This document shows, piece by piece, positions 25,065 to 32,139 of a stretch of DNA of 64,000 nt. Positions within the stretch are counted from its first letter, which is position 1. Each line of letters opens with the position of its first letter. The notes under the pieces are model-generated. The model was given only the letters and a program-made list of their open reading frames with translations. It did not search any database and was not told where the DNA came from. This DNA is from Fidelibacterota bacterium (GTDB lineage: Bacteria; Fidelibacterota; Marinisomatia; Marinisomatales; TCS55). The stretch covers positions 231,501 to 295,500 of the forward strand of contig SCKN01000003.1 of the NCBI GenBank assembly GCA_004124385.1, read 5' to 3'. The position numbers and the translations under genes were made by a program.

Positions 25065-25140
25065 GCCAATATGCTCACCGCGGGATTCCAGCAATAGATC
25101 CAAATGCCGTTGGCGCATGGCAATGCGATCGTGAGTGCTT
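25065..25140 (-). pseudogene. Copied fragment of dusB
   Basis: 76 bp matching 30433-30508 inside dusB with 4 differences, all transitions (95 percent). It covers dusB residues about 253-277, in the same strand sense. No start or frame extends beyond it. It lies just after the secreted-protein gene and 5 kb from dusB, the core gene that bounds the island on the right. No gene is seen from here to 25290. Confidence 0.82.
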
Positions 25141-25251
25141 GAGTTCTGGTTGGATTATTTATAATTAATCCAGGTTCGGCGCGGTTTTTTGTTTATCAAA
25201 ATTTTAAAAATATTAGATAAAAATAATTAGTCACTTGCCGCACCATTCAAA

Positions 25252-25280
25252 ACCCCGTTTTGCACGGGGTATTTGTTTGT
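25252..25280 (+). terminator. Terminator-like hairpin
   Basis: Stem ACCCCGT/ACGGGGT with loop TTTGC, followed by ATTTGTTTG. It lies directly before the next gene. Confidence 0.6.
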
Positions 25281-25290
25281 AGATTAAAAT

Positions 25291-25539
25291 ATGAAAAATT
25301 GGTTTAAAAATAATTCAGAATCATTGAACTGGAAATTGATCGGCTGGCTGGGTGCCGGCCTGGTTATTTTTGGATATTACCTCAATGCTAATGAATATAT
25401 ATTATCCTGGCTTGTCTGGATGGCAGGAAACACTATGGTAGGCATCTATTCCATATATAAAAAAGCCTACGCTATTGCAGCAATGTCATTTATTATTACG
25501 ATCATGAATATTTATGGTTACATACGCTGGCTTTCATGA
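25291..25539 (+). CDS. Small membrane protein, PnuC/SemiSWEET-like size, unknown
   Basis: 82 residues with three predicted membrane spans (about 16-30, 36-55 and 60-80: IGWLGAGLVIFGYYL, YILSWLVWMAGNTMVGIYS, AIAAMSFIITIMNIYGY). The W-x-x-GN-T-x-G pattern and the size recall a single repeat of PnuC/SWEET-type transporters. It overlaps the aminotransferase start by 4 bp (ATGA), so the two are cotranscribed. Confidence 0.6.
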   Translation: MKNWFKNNSESLNWKLIGWLGAGLVIFGYYLNANEYILSWLVWMAGNTMVGIYSIYKKAYAIAAMSFIITIMNIYGYIRWLS

Positions 25540-26684
25540 AACCGATCGTTTCTGAAAAAGACTTCCCCACAGCAGCTAAGTTTGTTTATCTCAATGCAGC
25601 CAATGTGGCGCTCATGTATCGCGGCGCGGAGCAGGTTATTAAAGAATGGGTTACAGACGTGGCCCAATATGGCAGCAATAATTTTGATGAACATGCCGAA
25701 GAAAATGTCTTCAAAGACCTGCACCGGGCAGCTGCGCACTTGATCAACGCTGCAGCGGATGATATTGCTGCCGGTTCAAGCGCCACAGAACTGCTTTGTT
25801 CACTGGCCTGGGCCGTGTCGCCAGGAAAGGACCAAAATGTTGTCAGCACTGAAATAGTTTTCCCCAGTACGGTGTATCCCTGGCAGCGAGTGGCCAACTC
25901 TACGGGGTGTGAGATCAGGCTGGCCAAAGAAAAAAATAATTTCATGTACACCGATGATATCATTGCCTTGATTGATCAGCATACAGCGGTTGTCTGTATT
26001 TCACACGTAGAATACGGAAATGGCCAAACCTTTGATCTACAGCTGTTAGCTGAGGCGGCTCATGAGCATGATGCACTCTTGGTTGTGGATGCGACTCAAT
26101 CTGCGGGAGCCATACCTATTGACGTCCAGGCAAGTCCGGTGGATGCCTTAATCAGCGGGGCCTATAAATGGCTGTGTGGTCCATTTGGCGCAGCATTCAT
26201 GTATGTTGCGCCCCATCTTTCGGAAAAACTGGAACCAGGCCTGGTTGGCTTTCGCAGTCATAAGAATATGTGGGATCTGGATGCCAGCCGGATCGACTAT
26301 CCGCAAGGGACCCAAAAGTTTGAATTCAGTACCATGGCCTTCGGCTGTGCTGTAGGACTGACCAGAGCGATCGATTTTCTTAATGAGGTTGGGGTTGAGA
26401 ACATTTTTCAATACAATCGCCAGTTGGCGGATAGATTGATCACGGGTCTGCGTTCTCGTGATGCGGTGATCACATCACCTTTGGATGATCAGGACCGGTC
26501 ATCCATTATAACCGCCTATTTTGAAAACATTGACTCAAAGGAAATTATTAAAGGTCTCAAGGCCGCCCAGGTTTTTGTTTCCAGCCGGGCCGGTGCAATA
26601 CGATTTTCGCCCCATCTTTATAATACCGCTGAAGATACGGACAGCGCCCTGGCGGAGATCGATAACTGTATTGCGCAACTATGA
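25536..26684 (+). CDS. Class V aminotransferase (cysteine desulfurase/isopenicillin-N epimerase-like fold)
   Basis: 382 residues of a PLP-dependent fold-type I enzyme. The PLP Lys is in SGAYKWLCGPFGAAF near residue 209, preceded by the Asp-x-x-Gln-Ser motif VVDATQSAGAIPID near residue 188 and by SSATELL. No catalytic-loop Cys like that of SufS/IscS is evident at the C-terminal side, so sulfur transfer is not assured. It is coupled to a small three-span membrane protein. GC content is higher than in neighbouring island genes. Confidence 0.8.
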   Translation: MKPIVSEKDFPTAAKFVYLNAANVALMYRGAEQVIKEWVTDVAQYGSNNFDEHAEENVFKDLHRAAAHLINAAADDIAAGSSATELLCSLAWAVSPGKDQNVVSTEIVFPSTVYPWQRVANSTGCEIRLAKEKNNFMYTDDIIALIDQHTAVVCISHVEYGNGQTFDLQLLAEAAHEHDALLVVDATQSAGAIPIDVQASPVDALISGAYKWLCGPFGAAFMYVAPHLSEKLEPGLVGFRSHKNMWDLDASRIDYPQGTQKFEFSTMAFGCAVGLTRAIDFLNEVGVENIFQYNRQLADRLITGLRSRDAVITSPLDDQDRSSIITAYFENIDSKEIIKGLKAAQVFVSSRAGAIRFSPHLYNTAEDTDSALAEIDNCIAQL

Positions 26685-26779
26685 AAAACATCCACCTAAA
26701 GGGATAGGATTTAAACAAAATCATCACAAAGCAATGTATTTTTTATACATGAGTGGTGAGAAGATTCGAGAGTGATTAA

Positions 26780-26880
26780 ATATTTTTTTACCAATAACTC
26801 TGATTGCGCAAACTGCAACTGCGCCCTCGCCTGGCGGGATGGCGAAACGCGGTATACGGTGCCAAAAATACGCACTTGAT
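26780..26880 (+). pseudogene. Chimeric scrap: signal-peptide piece joined to the tail of the 312-residue gene
   Basis: The left part (26790-26830) resembles 30158-30200: both encode I.LIAQTATAPS in one frame. The right part (26820-26880) resembles 15905-15964 and, in another frame, reads ALAWRDGETRYTVP against ALAWRDNETRYTIP. The two sources overlap at a short shared string around CCTCGCCTGGCGGGAT, so the joint probably formed at microhomology. It encodes nothing complete. Confidence 0.62.
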
Positions 26881-26920
26881 TTTTATTCATTTACAGGGTA
26901 AATAATCTATAGGATTTAAT

Positions 26921-27082
26921 ATGCACAGACTGTTCTGCTCCAAATGTTCAAGCGTTAAAGACGTAATCCCTATCGCATACGGCTTACCCGGTGTAGAAAT
27001 GATGGAAGAGGGACGGTCTGGAAAAATCCGCCTAGTGCGGGGTTTTTTGTTTTCCCATATTTATCCTTACATTCCAGCGTGA
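26921..27082 (+). pseudogene. Truncated small protein of CxxC type running into a terminator
   Basis: A 53-codon frame. Residues 1-38 (MHRLFCSKCSS ... IAYGLPGVEMMEEGRSGKI) look like the front of a small zinc-ribbon protein; relatives I recall end in a second Cys motif shortly after. Here the frame instead runs through the hairpin at 27024 into low-complexity sequence. Probably a 3'-truncated gene joined at the hairpin. Confidence 0.45.
27024..27050 (+). terminator. Terminator-like hairpin
   Basis: Short stem CCGC/GCGG with loop CTAGT, followed by GGTTTTTTGTTTT. Same style as the other hairpins of the island. Confidence 0.55.
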
Positions 27083-27158
27083 GTATTAGTTATGCAACAA
27101 TAAGGCTTTACTCCCCATTTTTTTCTCCTAACTAGTAATCATATTAACCCAACTTACT

Positions 27159-27653
27159 TTGACGATGTCCATTAGAAAAATATTTACCTCTATTAGATAT
27201 TCAAGACTAAACCTGGTCTTTTTCGGGATACTCTTTTTTTATTGTTGTCAAAAAACAGAAGAGGCATCAGTGAGAATAATTGGCGAAGATTCAGCAGTTT
27301 TGTTACCCATGTACTTACTAAAAACAAAAGGACGAAGGGATGGATACTATGCCTATATTTATGCAAAGTTTGTTTCTGATAATCATTTTATCTCAAGTGA
27401 AGAACTAATTGCACCTGACAGTATCATCATGGAGATTTCCATTAAAATTGGAGTGCCGTCTCAGCTTTCTTCTGGCAATTACCGATTGCACAAAAATAGA
27501 CAATTGTTTAAAGGATCTGTGAGCTCATCTTATATATACTTTACAGGTGGCCAAGGTGGACTGCCAGGTTTTGGAGGTGTCTTTCTCTTTAAAACATCAG
27601 GCGGAGCTTCATACAAAATCAATCTGCCTCCAGCAGAGTTAAAAAGAAGGTGA
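27159..27653 (+). CDS. Small lipoprotein, unknown
   Basis: 164 residues. The N-terminus is basic, then hydrophobic (LNLVFFGILFFYC|CQKTEE), with a Cys at the lipobox position near residue 30. The mature part is beta-rich with a Gly-rich segment (TGGQGGLPGFGGVF) near residue 132. Not recognised. Three possible ATG/Met starts lie within the first few codons, so the exact start is uncertain. Confidence 0.55.
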   Translation: MTMSIRKIFTSIRYSRLNLVFFGILFFYCCQKTEEASVRIIGEDSAVLLPMYLLKTKGRRDGYYAYIYAKFVSDNHFISSEELIAPDSIIMEISIKIGVPSQLSSGNYRLHKNRQLFKGSVSSSYIYFTGGQGGLPGFGGVFLFKTSGGASYKINLPPAELKRR

Positions 27654-27796
27654 TATGAAAAGATGCGAATAGAATGGATTGGTTGTCACATGTTTGCAAA
27701 GGTTTGCACTAAGTTGACTTGAGATGCAATAAGAATGATACCTGCAGAAGAATTTGAAACTATTTATGATTATAAAATTGATTAAGGAGAAATAAA

Positions 27797-28093
27797 ATGA
27801 CCTACATTATAGCAGAACCTTGTGTTGGAATTTGTGATACTGCTTGTGTAGAAGTTTGTCCAGTGGATTGTATTCATTTTACAAAGGATAAAGATATTGG
27901 TGTGGAAGCCAAAGCAGAAGGATTTGACCCAGAGGGAAAACAACTATACATAGACCCAGAGGAATGTATAGATTGTGGAGCCTGTGAACCAGAATGTCCA
28001 GTTGAGGCAATTTTTGAAGAAACAGAAGTACCAGAAGAATGGGATAAATATATTAAAATTAACTATGAATTTTTTGGACAAGAGGCCCCGTAA
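27797..28093 (+). CDS. Bacterial-type ferredoxin (two clusters)
   Basis: 98 residues. The first cluster ligands are in [17 protein letters not shown] (residues 9-25). The second are in [17 protein letters not shown] (about 58-74), the CxxCxxCxxxCP pattern. The 30-residue insert between them and the C-terminal INYEFFGQ tail are as in 7Fe/8Fe ferredoxins of the FdxA kind. AAGGAG lies before the ATG. It starts a group with a small ORF, HspQ, a broken persulfide dioxygenase and a rhodanese. Confidence 0.9.
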   Translation: MTYIIAEPCVGICDTACVEVCPVDCIHFTKDKDIGVEAKAEGFDPEGKQLYIDPEECIDCGACEPECPVEAIFEETEVPEEWDKYIKINYEFFGQEAP

Positions 28094-28320
28094 TGAAAAC
28101 ATTAAATGTATATGACAAAGACCCGAATGAAATAAGTTCTTTGGTTGAACAGTTTATTGATACTGGTGAAAGACCAATTCAGATAATTACTGATAATGCA
28201 TTTTACTCTAAGCGAAAGAAAGTTGTTGGCGAGATTTTAAATAGAAAAAGAAAAGAGGAAGGAATAAAATTTTATTGTCTGTTTAATACACCCTATATTA
28301 CTTGGAGGATTTCTGACTAA
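28093..28320 (+). CDS. Small protein, weakly Smr-like, unknown
   Basis: 75 residues. The core reads LVEQFIDTGERPIQIITDN followed by RKKVVGEILNRKRKEEG, somewhat like the HGxG-lacking part of small MutS-related (Smr) domains, but the key motif is absent. The start overlaps the ferredoxin stop by 1 bp (TAATG). The end overlaps the probable start of HspQ. It is probably translated with both. Confidence 0.5.
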   Translation: MKTLNVYDKDPNEISSLVEQFIDTGERPIQIITDNAFYSKRKKVVGEILNRKRKEEGIKFYCLFNTPYITWRISD

Positions 28321-28657
28321 GTTTAAACCAGGACAAATTATGTGTCACAAATTGTTTCATTATAGAGGTGTAATACTAAAAGTTGATGAAACTTTCAAAT
28401 CGACAAATGAATGGTATGATCTTATGGCAAAATCAAAACCTCCCAAAGATAAGCCATGGTATCATATTATAGTAGACAATAAATCTCATATGACATATGT
28501 TGCCGAAAGAAATTTACAGCCGGATCATTCAAGTAAAAATATTACACATCCTTTAATGACAATTTATTTTACAGAAATTATAGATGGTATTTATCAAAGG
28601 AATCTGAATTGGGAAGGAGATGTCCCAGTGCCGGTAGGAAATATTGGGTCTGCATAA
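28313..28657 (+). CDS. hspQ: HspQ/YccV family (hemimethylated-DNA-binding-like) protein, probable CTG start
   Basis: About 114 residues. The domain reads KFKPGQIMCHKLFHYRGVIL, then KPWYHIIVDNKSHMTYVAE, and matches HspQ, a small beta-barrel that in E. coli is a Lon protease specificity factor. The first ATG (28340) would cut off the opening strand (KFKPGQI). GGAGG at 28304-28308 stands four bases before an in-frame CTG (28313), which I take as the start. The family call is good; the start is an inference. Confidence 0.75.
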   Translation: MTKFKPGQIMCHKLFHYRGVILKVDETFKSTNEWYDLMAKSKPPKDKPWYHIIVDNKSHMTYVAERNLQPDHSSKNITHPLMTIYFTEIIDGIYQRNLNWEGDVPVPVGNIGSA

Positions 28658-28664
28658 TATATTT

Positions 28665-28759
28665 AAAATAATTGTGAATATTTCGGACAAGCATCCTCAG
28701 CGGAAAGTATAACATTAGCTGGATTAGAAATATCAGAAAATTGGTGTTCTGATATATGA
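28665..28759 (+). pseudogene. C-terminal scrap of a second ferredoxin
   Basis: A frame reading NNCEYFGQASSAESITLAG and then ISENWCSDI before a stop. It corresponds to the INYEFFGQ tail of the intact ferredoxin at 27797, with Tyr changed to Cys and a longer end. The iron-sulfur domain is missing. It is directly joined to the persulfide dioxygenase pseudogene. Confidence 0.5.
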
Positions 28760-29219
28760 TGGGTCTGAGTCTGGTGTTGATGGGGCTGATGTTTTATTAA
28801 AGGATGGAGCTGCTATTCAAGTTGGATAATTTGATATTAAAACTATCCATACTCCTGGTCATACTGCAGGTTGTGTATGTTATTAGACATGCGGAATGTT
28901 ATTTACTGGGGATACGTTGTTTATAGGTGGGGCTGGCAGAACTGATTTCCAAGGGGGATCTGCTGGTCTATTGTATGACAATGTAGTAAAGAAATTGTTC
29001 TGCTATCCGGATAATACAATTGTATATCCGGCCCATGATTATTCCGGGAAGTCACTATCGGCAATTGGTGAGGAAAAGAAGTGGTATCCAAATGTTGGAG
29101 TAAAAATTACTAAAAGTGAATTTATTGAAAATGAAAGAAATAAAAGCAGGCCATACCCTAAAAAAATTGATACCGCAGTACCCGCCAACATCAAGTGTGG
29201 ACAAACTTCGACATTCTAG
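28752..29219 (+). pseudogene. Persulfide dioxygenase (ETHE1-like) pseudogene with two nonsense codons
   Basis: The metallo-beta-lactamase-fold C-terminal two thirds are readable: ADVLLKDGAAIQVG, stop TAA (28827), FDIKTIHTPGHTAGCVCY, stop TAG (28884), then MLFTGDTLFIGGAGRTDF and TIVYPAHDYSG. These include the TPGHT His, the GDTLF and GRTDF motifs and the AHDY His of ETHE1 enzymes. The N-terminal THxHxDH part is gone, replaced by the ferredoxin scrap. Intact relatives oxidise glutathione persulfide to sulfite. The neighbouring rhodanese is a usual partner. Confidence 0.82.
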
Positions 29220-29276
29220 GCAAAAATTTATATGAATCATTTATTAAATTGTATGTAATAAAAGGTTCACTTTATT

Positions 29277-29597
29277 ATGAATAATGAAATGCAAAGCTAT
29301 AAGTGTATTGATGTAAATGAGGCGAAAGAATTAATAAAAAACAATAAGGTCACTATTGCCGATATTAGGGATACTGGTTCTTATCAAGAAGGAAATATAC
29401 CGGACTCGATCAATCTGACCGATCAAAATATTAAAGAATTTATAGAGACTGCGGATCGCAGCGCACCTTTACTAGTTTATTGTTATCATGGTAATAACAG
29501 TCTGGGCGCAGCACAACATTTTGCCAATAATGGTTTTACGTCAGTTTTCAGCCTTGATGGCGGTTATGTTGGATATACTCAGCATGATTCAAGATAG
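29277..29597 (+). CDS. Single-domain rhodanese (thiosulfate sulfurtransferase, GlpE-like)
   Basis: 106 residues. IADIRDTGSYQEGNIPDSIN is the CH2A/substrate strand. LLVYCYHGNNSLGAAQ gives the active-site loop with the nucleophile Cys near residue 66, and the CYHGNNS loop matches GlpE. Moves sulfane sulfur between thiosulfate or persulfides and acceptors, in the cytosol. It follows the ETHE1 pseudogene by 57 bp, keeping the usual pairing of these functions. Confidence 0.87.
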   Translation: MNNEMQSYKCIDVNEAKELIKNNKVTIADIRDTGSYQEGNIPDSINLTDQNIKEFIETADRSAPLLVYCYHGNNSLGAAQHFANNGFTSVFSLDGGYVGYTQHDSR

Positions 29598-29685
29598 AAA
29601 AAATATAGTTTATAATGTATGATCGCGAAGAACGTTCACAACGGGTCAATGATGGAAAGTATGATTTAATATGAAAGGTCAATCA

Positions 29686-30057
29686 ATGCGGCTTGCGCAC
29701 ACAATGATTCGTGTTAGAGATCTTGATGCGTCTCTTGAATTCTACTGTGATTTTTTAGGGTTACAAGAAATTCGTCGCAAAGATCTTGGTGATGAGGCTA
29801 CTTTAGTATTTTTGACTGACGATAGTCAAAATTATCACATTGAACTGACATTTAATAAAGATGGGCGTGATTATACAATTGGTAATCAGTTTGGGCACCT
29901 CGCATTCCATGTGGATGATTTAGATACGGTAATTTCTGATGTTAAAAATCGTGGTTGGTGGTTTCGGCAATCAAAACCAACATCTTCATCTCAATATATT
30001 TTTATCCATGATCCAGATGGTTATGATGTAGAAATACTTCAAGCTCCATCCACTTAA
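29686..30057 (+). CDS. gloA: Glyoxalase I-like VOC protein
   Basis: About 123 residues from MRLAHTMIRVRDLDAS. This ATG has AAAGG at the proper distance; a frame-opening ATG 5 codons earlier lacks one. All four metal-ligand positions of glyoxalase I are visible: His in RLAHTMIRV, Glu in YHIELTFN, His in GHLAFHVDD and Glu in YDVEILQAP. Probably isomerises the methylglyoxal-thiol adduct to a lactoyl thioester. A 19-codon scrap (29617-29676, MYDREERSQRVNDGKYD) precedes it. Confidence 0.85.
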   Translation: MRLAHTMIRVRDLDASLEFYCDFLGLQEIRRKDLGDEATLVFLTDDSQNYHIELTFNKDGRDYTIGNQFGHLAFHVDDLDTVISDVKNRGWWFRQSKPTSSSQYIFIHDPDGYDVEILQAPST

Positions 30058-30136
30058 AATTATTTGCCTTAAAATATTTAGAACCCCCCGCAAAGTAGCA
30101 AGGTGTTTTAATGCGGGATAGAGAGTATATTTGAGC

Positions 30137-30265
30137 ATGAAAAGATATTTCTATTTAATTTTTTTCCCAATCGCACTAATTGCGCAAACTGCAACCGCAC
30201 CGTCGTCTGGTGATGGATCTTCGGGCGATCCCTATCAAATAGCCACCTTGAACAATCTCTGCTGA
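30137..30265 (+). pseudogene. 5' stump of a large secreted adhesin-type gene
   Basis: 42 codons: a signal peptide MKRYFYLIFFPIALIAQ|TATAPSS followed by GDGSSGDPYQIATLNNL, the usual opening of large GLUG-repeat or adhesin proteins of FCB bacteria. A stop then comes five bases before the end of dusB. The body of the gene is missing. A degraded GC hairpin (30086-30117) precedes it. It marks the right edge of the island. A related signal-peptide piece is in the scrap at 26790. Confidence 0.65.
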
Positions 30266-30270
30266 AGAGT

Positions 30271-31263
30271 TTACACAGACGCGAAAGATGTTACTTCTGA
30301 AGTAGAGAGAGTTTGATTTAGCAGAGTAGTCATTTCATCTCTATTCTTTGCCGTAACTAACGACTGCCGGAGGATCGCTGCCCCGGAAAAACCTTTAATA
30401 TACCAGCCAAAATGCTTGCGCATAAGATTGGTGCCAATATGCTCACCGCGGGATTCCAGCAATAGATCCAAATGTCGTCGGCACATGGTAATGCGATCGT
30501 GAGTGCTTGGTTCAGGCGGGAGGGAAGAGCCATTCAATAATGCAGATGCTTCTTTAAAGAACCAGGGGTTTCCTAATGCGGCACGTGCCACCATAACCGC
30601 ATCACAACCTGTTTCTTCGAACATACGAATAATATCTTCCGGTTTCTTGATATCGCCATTCCCAATGACAGGAATGGACACAACCTCTTTTAATTCCTTG
30701 ATCCATTCCCATTTCGCATCACCTTTATAACTCTGTTTAGTAGTGCGCGGGTGGAGTGCGATAGCCTTTACACCGATTTTTTCCAGTCGCGGTCCGGCCT
30801 CAATGGCTACAATATTTGATATATCCCAGCCGGCGCGCATTTTTACGGTTACCGGCAGTTCCGGCACAGATTCAACCACAGCTGCAGTAATATCATCCAT
30901 GAGACAAAGGTCTTTCAATGCTGCAGAACCGGCCCCTTTTTTCGTTATCTTGGGCACGGGACAACCATAATTAATATCGATAATATCCGGATTGAATTTG
31001 TCAGCTACCACACGGGCTGCCTGCGCCATGACTTCAGGTGCATCGCCAAATATCTGGATGCCGATTGGTCGCTCCATTTTTGTAAAACGAATCATATCCA
31101 ACGTTTTTTCATTTTCTCGAATGATCCCGTGGGCCGAGACGAATTCAGAATAAACCACACCGGCCCCCATCTCTTTACACAAGATGCGAAATGAGTAATC
31201 CGTTACTCCTGCCATGGGCGCCAGGAGGATGGGTGTGTTTATCTTAACATTACCAATCTGCAT
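30271..31263 (-). CDS. dusB: tRNA-dihydrouridine synthase
   Basis: 330 residues. A flavin TIM barrel that reduces uridines in tRNA D-loops. It opens ILLAPMAGVTDYSFR. The catalytic Cys is in INYGCPVPKITKKGAGSAA near residue 100, with FMN-binding VIGNGDIKKPED and VMVARAALGNPWFF. The four-helix tRNA-binding C-terminal domain is intact to the end. dus genes are known insertion sites for genomic islands in other bacteria. Here the island's right edge is exactly at the 3' end of this gene. Confidence 0.95.
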   Translation of the reverse strand: MQIGNVKINTPILLAPMAGVTDYSFRILCKEMGAGVVYSEFVSAHGIIRENEKTLDMIRFTKMERPIGIQIFGDAPEVMAQAARVVADKFNPDIIDINYGCPVPKITKKGAGSAALKDLCLMDDITAAVVESVPELPVTVKMRAGWDISNIVAIEAGPRLEKIGVKAIALHPRTTKQSYKGDAKWEWIKELKEVVSIPVIGNGDIKKPEDIIRMFEETGCDAVMVARAALGNPWFFKEASALLNGSSLPPEPSTHDRITMCRRHLDLLLESRGEHIGTNLMRKHFGWYIKGFSGAAILRQSLVTAKNRDEMTTLLNQTLSTSEVTSFASV

Positions 31264-31700
31264 GATAGAATTTACACATTTAAGGTCATCCCGATTGCCG
31301 AAGGTAAGCAGGATTTATATGATGGGTTGTTGTCAAAAAATTTGGACGTTAATTTAAAAAGCAAAATCCTCTCCGCCAGCCGGCGGATAAGAATGACAAT
31401 TTATTTTCTCCCCAGATAGCGGGGGAGCTTACAGTACCGAATTTTATGTCGGGGCTGCCGTTAGGCGGAGGAGGATTTCAAATACGTTTTAAAAGGGGTG
31501 GTGGACAATAGTTTTCAATCAACCAACCAAGAATAGAATAAACCTAGATGTGCTCCCCCTGATAATATGTATTTGCTGTGGAAAGCTTCCCAATCCTAAT
31601 CTAAATCTTAATCTTTATCCCAATACAATAATTCTTTGGACACGGAAGGTTAATTTAATTAAATTCGCGGGCAATTTTAAGACCTAATAGGAATAATATT
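31264..31700. other. Intergenic region between dusB and rpmB
   Basis: 437 bp with no gene seen. The middle (31340-31490) has GC-rich blocks (CCGCCAGCCGGCGG near 31372, CCCCAGATAGCGGGGG near 31411, and CCGTTAGGCGGAGG near 31457) that can fold into short hairpins and look like degenerate intergenic repeats. Before rpmB, TTGGAC (31634) and TTAAAT 17 bases later could be a promoter; this is weak. Confidence 0.35.
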
Positions 31701-31937
31701 ATGAGTAGAATGTGTGACGTAACCGGCAAAAAACCCATGTTTGGGAATAATGTGAGCCATGCTCACAATAAAACACGTCGTCGGTTCAATATAAATCTCC
31801 AGAAGAAACGTTTCTGGCTACCGGATGAAAAGCGCTATGTAACGCTGAATGTATCCACCCAGGGAATGCGCCTGATTGATAAAAAAGGTATTACCAAAGT
31901 ATTAAAGGAAATGCGCTCCCGCGGTGTAAAAGTTTAA
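31701..31937 (+). CDS. rpmB: 50S ribosomal protein L28
   Basis: 78 residues, normal size. It opens [29 protein letters not shown], which is the L28 signature; the single Cys in the N-terminal CDVTGK and no second pair indicate the zinc-free form. It stands alone between dusB and ftsZ, with an RBS-like AGGAAT upstream and a strong terminator downstream. Confidence 0.96.
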   Translation: MSRMCDVTGKKPMFGNNVSHAHNKTRRRFNINLQKKRFWLPDEKRYVTLNVSTQGMRLIDKKGITKVLKEMRSRGVKV

Positions 31938-31966
31938 TAGACTTTATTACCCTCCCTAAAAAGAAA

Positions 31967-32000
31967 AGCCCTCTTGCTTTAAGCAGAGGGTTTTTCTTTT
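31967..32000 (+). terminator. Rho-independent terminator after rpmB
   Basis: Stem CCCTCTTGC/GCAGAGGG with loop TTTAA region and the tail TTTTTCTTTT. It separates rpmB from the converging ftsZ. Confidence 0.85.
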
Positions 32001-32100
32001 ATTACCTGATCTCCTTCGATTAGGTCAACCCAAAATGACCAAACTTACTATATGCCATTGCGAATGTTAATAACGATGTAAACTCCTGGTTACGAATAAT

Positions 32101-32135
32101 GTAAGGAGATCGCTTCGCTACGCTCGCGATGACAA
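32101..32135. repeat. Short palindromic intergenic repeat of the ATCGCttcgc...GCGAT type
   Basis: GAGATCGCTTCGCTACGCTC then GCGATGAC forms an imperfect palindrome (ATCGC/GCGAT outer stem). Strings of this type are dispersed intergenic repeats in many genomes. It ends just after the ftsZ stop and could act as its terminator. Only one copy is in this window. Confidence 0.45.
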
Positions 32136-32139
32136 AATT

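Larger units (their letters stand above)
26685..27158. other. Gene-poor stretch filled with fragments
   Basis: Holds the recurring AAAGGGATAGGATTTAAACAA string (26698), a chimeric scrap at 26780-26880, a truncated small zinc-protein frame at 26921 and a terminator at 27024. After 27052 there is nothing clear before the lipoprotein gene. No complete gene is evident. Confidence 0.6.

Noticed and set aside
28827-28886. Stop-codon recoding in the persulfide dioxygenase (selenocysteine or pyrrolysine)
   Set aside because: The two stops are TAA and TAG at positions that are not catalytic, the N-terminal half of the gene is also missing, and neighbours show other scraps. Decay is simpler.
31264-31700. 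tRNA or small RNA gene between dusB and rpmB
   Set aside because: No T-loop GTTCRANNC or cloverleaf could be made; only short GC hairpins are visible.
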